Shown here piece by piece: positions 1-5,922 of a DNA stretch of 6,861 nt; position 1 is the stretch's first letter; every line of letters starts with the position of its first letter. Below the pieces are notes generated by a model, which saw nothing but the letters and a program-made list of their open reading frames with translations, made no database searches and was not told the DNA's origin. The translations under genes and the position numbers were made by a program. Source of the DNA: Chitinophagaceae bacterium (GTDB taxonomy: Bacteria; Bacteroidota; Bacteroidia; Chitinophagales; Chitinophagaceae); NCBI GenBank assembly GCA_016786965.1, contig JAEUVL010000113.1:1-6861 (forward strand). The letters are read 5' to 3'.

Positions 1-918
1 ATTCTTTTCATCAAAAAACCAATCACTCGTGAAGATGTCTTCCATCAGTTTGCTGATATCATAGTCATTTTTATAAAAGCGGTCGGCCAGCCAATTCACC
101 TTTTCAGCATCTGCTTTTTCATTTACAAAAAACTTGTACACTTTTTGTGTTATATACCTGGCTGTCTGCTTTTCCTGGAGTAAAATATCCAGTACCTCGC
201 CTCCATCAAAATTTCCTGTTCTGCCAAGTACCGTTTTGCTGCCAAAGTCATGTTGAAATCTGCGGAACTGAAACTCTCCTTTGATGGTAGCTCCCCAGCC
301 TGTAAAAGCCCTGGCGGCTTCTTTCACATCACTTTCAGAATAATTGCCTCTGCCAAGGGTAAATAATTCCATTACCTCCCTTGCAAAATTCTCATTGGGA
401 TGGTCTTTCCGGTTTTGCTGATTATTCAGAAAATTAAGCATTGCGGCTGACCGGGATACCTCTTTTAGCATAGTGCCGAAATTGCCAAGGGCATTCCTGC
501 GAATGACATCCAGCAATCCCTGCTGATAAAACACATTCAGGTTTCTGCACGCAAAATGTCCATGCCAGAAGAAAGCCATTTTTTCCCTGAACTGGGCAGC
601 CGTGTTCACCATTTCATGCATCCAGTACATGTTAAGGTTTCTGACTCCCTCCCTGTTCTTTTGCTGAACTTTTTTGCGGTCTTCCGCTGGTATTTCCTTT
701 TTTTGCTGGCGGCCCACCTCTTCTATGCCCATCAGTACCCCTTTCAGATAGTCGTCTGCCACATCAATATAATCCGGCTTTTTATCGGAAGCTTTTACCA
801 GGGCTTTATAAAATTGCTTTGGGGTATATTCAGAAAGATCACCCAACTGCTCCACGGCGGGACCGAACCCGGCACGCCACATCAGGTGTTGGTTCTTCAA
901 CTGGTTAGTCAATGACAT
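1..918 (-). CDS. DUF1800 family protein, C-terminus missing (runs off window)
   Basis: Reading the minus strand from an ATG at 918 gives 306 uninterrupted codons to the window edge, with no stop. The translation starts MSLTNQLKNQHLMWRAGFGP and carries the hallmarks of DUF1800: the HLMWRAGFGP opening (residues 11-20), FWHGHFA (117-123), NENFAREVMELFTLG (175-189), AARAFTGW (201-208) and DFGSKTVLG (224-232), then a helix ending FTSDWFF (296-302). Family members are usually about 450-500 residues, so roughly the last third lies left of the window. No signal peptide is visible in this copy. The biochemical function of DUF1800 is not established; in many bacteria it is encoded next to a DUF1501 protein, which if present would be off the left edge. 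It is divergent from alkB across a 125-base gap (919-1043); I see no exact -7 element for it there. Family assignment is strong; function is unknown. Confidence 0.93.
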   Translation of the reverse strand, partial: MSLTNQLKNQHLMWRAGFGPAVEQLGDLSEYTPKQFYKALVKASDKKPDYIDVADDYLKGVLMGIEEVGRQQKKEIPAEDRKKVQQKNREGVRNLNMYWMHEMVNTAAQFREKMAFFWHGHFACRNLNVFYQQGLLDVIRRNALGNFGTMLKEVSRSAAMLNFLNNQQNRKDHPNENFAREVMELFTLGRGNYSESDVKEAARAFTGWGATIKGEFQFRRFQHDFGSKTVLGRTGNFDGGEVLDILLQEKQTARYITQKVYKFFVNEKADAEKVNWLADRFYKNDYDISKLMEDIFTSDWFFDEKN

Positions 919-1014
919 GGGCCAACATTTTGATTTCAGACTATTTGGAAGATAGATAGTTTAAAAAAGTTGCTCAGTGCAATACTTTAAACGTCAAAAC
1001 CGGTTTCTTATTTT

Positions 1015-1022
1015 TAAATTTG
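1015..1022 (+). promoter_or_regulatory. -7 promoter element TAnnTTTG upstream of alkB
   Basis: TAAATTTG is an exact match to the Bacteroidota -7 consensus TAnnTTTG and ends 21 bases before the ATG at 1044. Transcription would start a few bases downstream, giving a leader of roughly 15-20 bases. I see no convincing TTTG-like -33 element at the usual spacing. The element overlaps a possible upstream TTG start at 1020, which argues against that start being used. Confidence 0.5.
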
Positions 1023-1043
1023 TCATCTATCATTTTACCCCAA

Positions 1044-2096
1044 ATGCAGATCAGGGCTCTTAAATATCTCATTCCTTTTATCTTTTTTGCAGGAGCCATC
1101 CGCTCTTTCAATTCGCAAGGTTGGATCGTGTGGATCCCTATGGTCATTGCCTGGGTCATTATTCCCATGGTAGAACTATTATTAAAGCCTGATCCTTCCA
1201 ATATGGAAGCTGCTGAAGAAGAGCTGGCAAAGAAAGATAAATCATATGATGTTTTATTATACCTGGTGGTCATATTACAGTTTATCGCATTGTATGAATT
1301 CCTGGATGGATTGAAGAACGATATACTGCCCTGGTATGATATTGCCGGAAGGATATGGGTAATGGGATTGCTGTGCGGTACTTTTGGTATCAATGTGGGG
1401 CATGAATTAGGGCACCGGGTAAACAAGTTTGAACAGACTCTTGCCAAGGCATTACTGCTTAGCTCACTATATATGCACTTTTTCACCGAGCATAATAAAG
1501 GACATCATAAAAGAGTGGCGACTCCCGAAGATCCCAGCAGTGCCAGGTATGGTGAACCGGTTTATACTTTTTATTTCCGTACTATTATTTTCAGTTACCT
1601 GAGTGCCTGGCATATATCCAATGAAGAAGTAAGAAAAAAAGGAAAGCCTGCTATTTCATTATACAATGAGATGATACAGTTTCACCTGGTGCAGGCTGCA
1701 TTTCTGGCGGGTCTTTATCTTGCCTTTGGAGCATGGCCTGTTTTATACTTTGTCGCTGCTGCTTTTATTGGCATACTATTACTTGAAACAGTAAATTATA
1801 TAGAGCATTATGGATTACAGCGTAAAGCCACAGGTGAAGGAAGGTATGAGAGAGCTATGCCTGAACATAGCTGGAATAGTGATCATGTTTTGGGCAGACT
1901 GTTCTTATTTGAATTAAGCCGGCATTCAGATCATCATTATATGGCCAGCCGCAAATACCAGGTGTTGCGCCATCACGACAATGCACCGCAAATGCCTACC
2001 GGATATCCCGGTATGATGTTGTTATCACTGGCGCCCCCCCTTTGGTTTTATGTAATGAACAAAAGAATAAAAAAGAGCAATACAACAACTACTTAG
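1044..2096 (+). CDS. alkB: Alkane 1-monooxygenase (AlkB-type membrane non-heme diiron hydroxylase)
   Basis: This 350-residue integral membrane protein carries the full histidine-ligand set of the AlkB family: HELGH (120-124), EHNKGHH (149-155), NYIEHYGLQR (251-260) and RHSDHH (293-298). In known AlkB proteins these residues hold the diiron centre that hydroxylates the terminal carbon of n-alkanes, with electrons from rubredoxin and rubredoxin reductase. Hydrophobic segments lie near residues 8-20, 27-47, 68-88, 102-118, 176-190, 213-248 and 325-338. The frame stays open upstream to a TTG at 1020, adding 8 residues, but that codon sits inside a -7 element, so the ATG at 1044 is preferred. No rubredoxin or reductase gene is in the window, so the electron donor must come from elsewhere. 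Other members of the superfamily (XylM-like) hydroxylate other substrates; the alkane substrate is inferred from motif similarity. The 3' end overlaps the convergent cytochrome gene by 8 bases. Confidence 0.93.
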   Translation: MQIRALKYLIPFIFFAGAIRSFNSQGWIVWIPMVIAWVIIPMVELLLKPDPSNMEAAEEELAKKDKSYDVLLYLVVILQFIALYEFLDGLKNDILPWYDIAGRIWVMGLLCGTFGINVGHELGHRVNKFEQTLAKALLLSSLYMHFFTEHNKGHHKRVATPEDPSSARYGEPVYTFYFRTIIFSYLSAWHISNEEVRKKGKPAISLYNEMIQFHLVQAAFLAGLYLAFGAWPVLYFVAAAFIGILLLETVNYIEHYGLQRKATGEGRYERAMPEHSWNSDHVLGRLFLFELSRHSDHHYMASRKYQVLRHHDNAPQMPTGYPGMMLLSLAPPLWFYVMNKRIKKSNTTTT

Positions 2097-2421
2097 TTAC
2101 ATTGGCTAAAACATAAGCTCTTACATGCACCGCTTCTTCTTGGCTTACCCGTATCCTGGGAAGCATTGAAGCCAGAATATTCTCCCAGCGGGAAGGAGTA
2201 AACTGAATGGGGTCAGGCAATCCATGACAACGACCACAACGAGTGGCAAAAATCTTTTTACCTTCCACCGTATCTGGTATTACCGTACCAGGTGCAGCAT
2301 AAAGATTCTCCACCCTTGACGGTGGCTCCATTTTTCTTTCAGTGATGACAGGGCTTGATTTCTTTTGACAAGCCAATGAGCACACAGATAAAATCAGAAA
2401 AATGAAAATTAAGTGTTTCAT
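2089..2421 (-). CDS. Small c-type cytochrome lipoprotein
   Basis: The 110-residue product starts with a lipoprotein signal peptide: basic MKH, a hydrophobic core, then SLAC with the lipidated cysteine at residue 18. A single heme-binding CGRCH motif is at 62-66, preceded by GKKIFATR (54-61), the usual helix of class I cytochromes c. Met86 (in ILASMLPRI) is the best candidate for the distal heme ligand. The mature domain of about 60 residues around the heme is short, but monoheme domains of this size exist in Bacteroidota. It should be anchored in the envelope facing the periplasm and carry electrons; its partners are unknown. It converges on alkB with an 8-base overlap of the two 3' ends and no terminator between them. 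AlkB normally uses rubredoxin in the cytoplasm, so a direct role with AlkB is not implied. Upstream, a 7/8 match to the -7 consensus (TACGTTTA, 2441-2448) ends 19 bases before the ATG. Confidence 0.88.
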   Translation of the reverse strand: MKHLIFIFLILSVCSLACQKKSSPVITERKMEPPSRVENLYAAPGTVIPDTVEGKKIFATRCGRCHGLPDPIQFTPSRWENILASMLPRIRVSQEEAVHVRAYVLANVTK

Positions 2422-2587
2422 ATTAATATAACTAAAACGGTAAACGTAATCTTACGTAGGAAATAAACCTTTTACCTCACATTCGACACGGCGTTGCAAT
2501 AATAGTTTATCTCTGGTATTAATTAACACTAAAATTTCTAATAACTTGTTTAGTCGATATTTTTAAAACACTAAACCAAACGCTTTT
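2422..2587. promoter_or_regulatory. Shared divergent upstream region, cytochrome and metalloprotease genes
   Basis: This 166-base AT-rich gap separates two divergent genes and must hold both promoters. On the minus strand TACGTTTA (2441-2448) matches 7 of 8 positions of TAnnTTTG. On the plus strand no exact -7 element is seen; TATTTTTA (2558-2565) is the nearest. A short inverted repeat, ACGTAA-TC-TTACGT (2444-2457), overlaps the minus-strand -7-like site, but a repeat this small is expected by chance about once in such a stretch. Confidence 0.35.
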
Positions 2588-3565
2588 ATGAAGAAATCTC
2601 TTGTATTGCTTGCCAGTGGATTTTTTTTGATCACCGGATGTAACAAGTCATCCTCCAACGAAAAAGATCTCCCCGCCGAAGAAGAATCAATAACGGCGAC
2701 CCAACGCCAGTGTTCATCGCATGAAGTACTGGAAGGCCAAATGAAAGCTGATCCCACTTTACGTCAGCGGATGAATGAGATCGAAGAATTTACCCAACGG
2801 GTAATTGCCAACCCCCAGGCTTATCGCTTACTGGCCGACGGGACAATTGAAATTCCCGTGGTCTTCAATGTACTTTACAGAACTGCTGCACAAAATGTAT
2901 CACTGGCACAGTTACAATCACAAATTGATGTATTGAACGAGGATTTTTCTGCCACCAATGCCGATCACAATCTTACTTCAACCTATAATACAGTAAAAGC
3001 AGGAAATATCGGTGTCCGCTTTGTATTGGACCAGGTAAACCGCAGAAGCACTACAAAAACAAGCTGGAGCACCAATGATGCGATGAAGAAAAGCGCACAG
3101 GGTATTGCCCCCACCAGCCCTACTACCAAACTTAATATATGGGTTTGTAACATGGGAGGTGGTATCCTCGGCTATGCACAGTTTCCAGGAGGTTCTTCTG
3201 CCACCGATGGCGTTGTACTGGACGATAATGCAACCGGCAGAACCGGTACAGCTGCTGCTCCCTTCAACAAAGGAAGAACAGCTACTCATGAAGTGGGCCA
3301 TTGGCTGAATCTTCGTCACATCTGGGGTGATGCCACTTGTGGTAACGACCAGGTAGGAGATACTCCAACTCACAATACTGCTAACTACGGTTGCCCTGCT
3401 GCTGGTCATTTAAGTACCTGCTCTGGTACGCCGGTAGAAATGACCATGAACTACATGGATTATACAGACGATGCCTGTATGTATATGTTCAGTGTAGGAC
3501 AAAGATCAAGAATGCTGGCAGTATTTGCTGTTGGCGGTGCAAGAAACAGCTTTGCTCAACCTTAA
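2588..3565 (+). CDS. Secreted zinc metalloprotease lipoprotein, M43 (cytophagalysin / PAPP-A-like) family
   Basis: The 325-residue product opens with a lipoprotein signal peptide (LITGC, lipidated Cys18) and a Ser/Glu-rich linker. A propeptide-like segment follows (about 40-90; QCSSHEVLEGQ then DPTLRQRMNEIEEF), typical of bacterial PAPP-A-like proteases. The catalytic domain contains the extended zinc motif HEVGHWLNLRH, with zinc ligands His234, His238 and His244 and general base Glu235, followed by IWGD. A Met-turn is at NYMDYTDDACM (288-298; Met290). This is a complete metzincin of family M43 by motif. Cys251, Cys269, Cys278 and Cys297 probably form the paired disulfides of the family; Cys42 could act as a cysteine switch keeping the zymogen inactive (inference). 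No acidic surface-export signal is evident directly after Cys18, so periplasmic or outer-membrane anchoring cannot be decided. The substrate is unknown. The gene is monocistronic, ending 19 bases before a strong terminator. A T8 run lies within the signal-peptide codons. Confidence 0.93.
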   Translation: MKKSLVLLASGFFLITGCNKSSSNEKDLPAEEESITATQRQCSSHEVLEGQMKADPTLRQRMNEIEEFTQRVIANPQAYRLLADGTIEIPVVFNVLYRTAAQNVSLAQLQSQIDVLNEDFSATNADHNLTSTYNTVKAGNIGVRFVLDQVNRRSTTKTSWSTNDAMKKSAQGIAPTSPTTKLNIWVCNMGGGILGYAQFPGGSSATDGVVLDDNATGRTGTAAAPFNKGRTATHEVGHWLNLRHIWGDATCGNDQVGDTPTHNTANYGCPAAGHLSTCSGTPVEMTMNYMDYTDDACMYMFSVGQRSRMLAVFAVGGARNSFAQP

Positions 3566-3584
3566 TAGTTTATAACATACCTAT

Positions 3585-3617
3585 AAAAAAATCCCGGTCA
3601 TAGACCGGGATTTTTTT
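3585..3617. terminator. Bidirectional intrinsic terminator between protease and serS
   Basis: A perfect 8-bp stem, TCCCGGTC (3592-3599) with GACCGGGA (3603-3610), has a 3-base ATA loop and is flanked by A7 (3585-3591) and T7 (3611-3617). The symmetry gives a T-tract after the hairpin on both strands. It starts 20 bases after the protease stop and lies 16 bases beyond the serS stop, so it should terminate both convergent transcripts. Confidence 0.93.
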
Positions 3618-3632
3618 ATTCCTCTAGTCAGA

Positions 3633-4904
3633 TCAACTAATCATTTTATCCTTGAAATAGGAGTGTATAGCTTCAGGCAAATTAATACCTTTCTCTGTTT
3701 GATTATTCTCCAGCAGGCAGGCAATGATCCTTGGCAATGCCAGCGAGCTGCCATTCAATGTATGTACCAGTTGGGATTTGCCATTTTCGTCCTTAAAGCG
3801 GATCTTCATCCGGTTACTCTGGTATGATTCAAAGTTTGAAACGGAACTTACTTCCAGCCACTTCTCCTGCGCAGCGCTGTACACTTCAAAATCATAGGTA
3901 AGTGCAGATGCAAAACTCATGTCCCCGCCACATAAACGGAGTATACGATAAGGCAATTCAAGGCTGGTAAGCAGCTTCTCCACATGATTTACCATTTCCT
4001 CCAACGCTTCATAGCTTTTATCCGGATGCACTAGCTGAACCAGCTCTACTTTTTCAAACTGGTGAACCCTGTTCAGCCCCCGAACATCCTTACCAAAACT
4101 ACCCGCCTCTCTTCTGAAGCAAGGGGAATAAGCCGTCATCCTTATAGGTAACTGTTCCTCTTTTACTATTTCATCCCGGTAAATATTTGTAACAGGTACT
4201 TCAGAAGTGGGTATCATGTAAAACTTATCTTCCGGCATAAAATACATCTGCCCTTCTTTGTCCGGCAACTGTCCGGTACCAAAAGCTGATGCTTCATTTA
4301 CCATAAAGGGCGGGTGGTACTCTGTATAACCCGCTGCTGTATTAAAATCAAGAAAATACTGGATCAATGCCCGCTGCAGCTTAGCTCCTTTGCCTTTAAA
4401 TAAGGCAAACCCGCTGCCGGTGATCTTTGCCCCGGTTTCAAAATCAACAATATCGTATTCCTTTATCAGGTCCCAATGAGGAACAGCACCAGCAGGTAAT
4501 TGTGGCTTTACGCCGCCTTCCCTTACTACCACATTGTCTGCCGGCGTTTTACCAACCGGTACCAGAGCAGCAGGAAGGTTTGGAAGTTTTACTAATTCTT
4601 CCTGTAATTGCTTTTCCACTACCGCAAGTCTTTCAGTAATTGGCTGCAGCGTTGATTTTAATCCGGATACTTCCAGCTTCTTAGCTTCTGCCTCTTCCTT
4701 TTGGCCTTTTGCCATCAGCATACCGATCTCTTTGGAAGTGCTGTTTACTTTTGCCTGGTTATTGTCAAAATCCAGTTGCAATTTCTTTCTTTCATCATCC
4801 AAAGCAATAATGGCATCCACTAATTGCGGCTCCCAAAAATGTTTTATCGCCAGCCGGTCTTTTACTTCCTGTGGATTTTGCTTTAATACCTGTAACTGCA
4901 GCAT
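3633..4904 (-). CDS. serS: Serine--tRNA ligase (seryl-tRNA synthetase)
   Basis: This full-length 423-residue class II aminoacyl-tRNA synthetase charges tRNA-Ser (and tRNA-Sec where present) with serine in the cytoplasm; bacterial SerRS is usually about 420-430 residues. Residues 1-110 form the tRNA-binding helical arm, a charged antiparallel coiled coil (about 30-65 and 70-108). Motif 1 surrounds YHPPF (196-200). The serine-binding TSE loop is at 233-235. Motif 2 includes FRREAGSFGKDVRGLNR (263-279) and the following QFEKVE (282-287). Motif 3 is NGSSLALPR (384-392), with Arg392 expected to contact ATP. All key elements are present and the frame is intact. The ATG at 4904 is supported by an exact -7 element 17 bases upstream. 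It follows a co-directional secreted-protein gene by 81 bases but probably has its own promoter. No T-box or other leader regulation is seen. Confidence 0.98.
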   Translation of the reverse strand: MLQLQVLKQNPQEVKDRLAIKHFWEPQLVDAIIALDDERKKLQLDFDNNQAKVNSTSKEIGMLMAKGQKEEAEAKKLEVSGLKSTLQPITERLAVVEKQLQEELVKLPNLPAALVPVGKTPADNVVVREGGVKPQLPAGAVPHWDLIKEYDIVDFETGAKITGSGFALFKGKGAKLQRALIQYFLDFNTAAGYTEYHPPFMVNEASAFGTGQLPDKEGQMYFMPEDKFYMIPTSEVPVTNIYRDEIVKEEQLPIRMTAYSPCFRREAGSFGKDVRGLNRVHQFEKVELVQLVHPDKSYEALEEMVNHVEKLLTSLELPYRILRLCGGDMSFASALTYDFEVYSAAQEKWLEVSSVSNFESYQSNRMKIRFKDENGKSQLVHTLNGSSLALPRIIACLLENNQTEKGINLPEAIHSYFKDKMIS

Positions 4905-4921
4905 ATTTGTCGAATTTTGCG

Positions 4922-4929
4922 CAAAGGTA
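4922..4929 (-). promoter_or_regulatory. -7 promoter element TAnnTTTG upstream of serS
   Basis: On the minus strand TACCTTTG matches the Bacteroidota -7 consensus exactly and ends 17 bases before the serS ATG. A TTG lies 25 bases further upstream, wider than the usual spacing of about 19, so the -33 element is uncertain. The site implies a very short leader and independent transcription of serS from the gene upstream. Confidence 0.5.
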
Positions 4930-4985
4930 ACTGAACAACGGGTAACAGAAATATCAACCCGTACTTTTAAATCCGGTCTGCTTTA

Positions 4986-5477
4986 TCAAACACATAAATT
5001 CACTTCGTGAACGGGAATGGCGTACATAAAAAATTCTGATACATTTCCCTTCTCGTCAATTGCCACAACAATACATCCATAAGAAGTTTTATAGAAAACA
5101 AACTTCGCTCCTTCATTGTCATTCAGTTCGCCTTCAGGTTTGCCAAGCAATTCTGTAACTTTTTTCTCTGTCACCCCGATCAATTCTGCAGAACATTTGC
5201 CCGTAAAACCCTTTCTGATATTAATATTGTCTGCGCCTGTATAAAAGAAAAAGTAATGCTTCGCAAAAAAGACGCCACCGCCGCAATCAGCAGCAGAGCC
5301 GTCCGGCTTGGTGGCCGTAAAACAGGAAAGTACTTTTTTTACTTCGTCCTGGCTCGCTTTAGGACTAAGTCCATTCAAAGTACCCTTAGTAATATCTACA
5401 TACAAGTTGTCACAATCCTGTGCCCTGGCTACAGTAAATAGCAGGACAAAAAGGAGTAAATTGGTAAACTTGCTCAT
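4986..5477 (-). CDS. Secreted six-cysteine protein of unknown function
   Basis: The 163-residue product has a Sec signal peptide (MSKF, hydrophobic 7-15) with probable cleavage after ARA (residues 17-19), leaving a mature protein that begins QDCDN. It has six cysteines (22, 52, 65, 95, 135, 162), an even number that suits disulfides in the periplasm. Two regions resemble each other: a helix SQDEVKKVLSC (42-52) followed by an aromatic strand HYFFFYT (74-80), and a helix TEKKVTELLGKP (103-114) followed by strands FVFYKTSYG (126-134) and GCIVVAIDEKGNV (134-146). The second half recalls the helix-plus-sheet repeat of BamE/SmpA- or BLIP-like small domains, but this is a resemblance only. I do not recognise a named family. 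It lies upstream of serS on the same strand and is divergent from the next gene over 71 bases, with its own exact -7 element. Confidence 0.85.
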   Translation of the reverse strand: MSKFTNLLLFVLLFTVARAQDCDNLYVDITKGTLNGLSPKASQDEVKKVLSCFTATKPDGSAADCGGGVFFAKHYFFFYTGADNINIRKGFTGKCSAELIGVTEKKVTELLGKPEGELNDNEGAKFVFYKTSYGCIVVAIDEKGNVSEFFMYAIPVHEVNLCV

Positions 5478-5490
5478 TCGCTTCTTTTTT

Positions 5491-5498
5491 CAAATATA
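5491..5498 (-). promoter_or_regulatory. -7 promoter element TAnnTTTG upstream of secreted protein gene
   Basis: On the minus strand TATATTTG matches the -7 consensus exactly and ends 13 bases before the ATG at 5477. It implies a leader of under 12 bases. No clear -33 element is visible; the expected -33 position falls near 5517-5525, the same DNA that would serve the divergent promoter. Confidence 0.5.
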
Positions 5499-5536
5499 TC
5501 TAAATATTTTCCCGTCCCTGTAATGAAATCTGTCGG

Positions 5537-5544
5537 TACTTTTG
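5537..5544 (+). promoter_or_regulatory. -7 promoter element TAnnTTTG immediately before the 5549 gene
   Basis: TACTTTTG matches the -7 consensus exactly and ends only 4 bases before the ATG at 5549. If used, transcription would start at or within a few bases of the start codon, giving a leaderless or nearly leaderless mRNA. No clear -33 element is seen at the expected position (around 5514-5518). Confidence 0.42.
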
Positions 5545-5548
5545 CCCG

Positions 5549-5893
5549 ATGAAAAAAGATGATGACCTGCAAATACGCTGGTGGAACCTGGAAGCAAAAC
5601 TGGTAGATCGCTTTGGTAAGAAGCCAGACCTGGAAACGATCCTCTTCCTGGTAGGCGTGCAGGAATTTGGTGATATCAAAGAAAAATTTACCAAAGAACA
5701 AAAGCAGGATCTTATGCATATCGCAGTATGCCAGCTTTTGTCTCCCAGCGGATATTATGAACTTGAAATGGTGGATGAAGATGGCTGGCCGCATTTCAAA
5801 CAACTAAAGCCCATGCCCGACATGAATGCTTTTGAGCAGGAGAACTTTATTAAAGATCATGTATTGCTTTACTTTGAGTCAAATGCTTTTTAG
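5549..5893 (+). CDS. Small conserved-type cytosolic protein of unknown function
   Basis: The product is 114 residues, with no signal peptide and no membrane segment, so it should be cytoplasmic. It is highly charged at both ends of a helical core: MKKDDD at the start, a helix at about 11-23, the segment RFGKKPDLETILFLVGVQEFG (21-41), then KFTKEQKQDLMHIAVCQLLS (46-65), a tyrosine pair and an acidic turn with DEDGWPHF (76-83). It has one cysteine (61) and no recognisable catalytic motif. The texture and motif order look like a conserved Bacteroidota hypothetical protein, but I cannot assign a function. Coding status is supported by the promoter-like element before the ATG, by codon use like its neighbours, and by the 29-base spacing to the downstream cyclophilin, with which it probably forms a two-gene transcript ending at the terminator at 6643-6679. 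An overlapping open frame on the opposite strand is taken as a shadow. Confidence 0.85.
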   Translation: MKKDDDLQIRWWNLEAKLVDRFGKKPDLETILFLVGVQEFGDIKEKFTKEQKQDLMHIAVCQLLSPSGYYELEMVDEDGWPHFKQLKPMPDMNAFEQENFIKDHVLLYFESNAF

Positions 5894-5922
5894 CCCTTTT
5901 AAATTTTTTACTATTTTATTGT

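Noticed and set aside
556..915. Plus-strand 119-codon open frame
   Set aside because: It is antisense to the DUF1800 gene, whose motifs are continuous on the minus strand through the whole stretch.
1020..1043. Upstream TTG start for alkB adding 8 residues
   Set aside because: The TTG forms part of the exact -7 element at 1015-1022, so a transcript from that promoter would not contain it. The ATG at 1044 gives a typical AlkB N-terminus.
974..1486. Minus-strand 170-codon open frame opposite alkB
   Set aside because: It lies inside alkB, whose histidine motifs fix the plus strand as coding. Its translation is low-complexity and matches nothing I recognise.
1044..2421. AlkB plus cytochrome as a new alkane oxidation electron chain
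   Set aside because: The genes are on opposite strands. The cytochrome should sit on the periplasmic side while AlkB's known electron input is cytoplasmic rubredoxin. Adjacency alone does not support it.
2444..2457. Inverted repeat ACGTAA-TC-TTACGT as an operator
   Set aside because: Six-base arms in a 166-base gap are expected by chance about as often as not, and no regulator gene is nearby to support it.
2588..3565. Protease as part of a toxin or defence system
   Set aside because: No immunity, secretion or phage-related gene is adjacent, and M43 lipoproteins are common in Bacteroidota as ordinary exported proteases.
4534..5010. Plus-strand 158-codon open frame opposite serS
   Set aside because: It is a Ser/Phe/Cys-rich antisense translation of the serS coiled coil, with no independent support.
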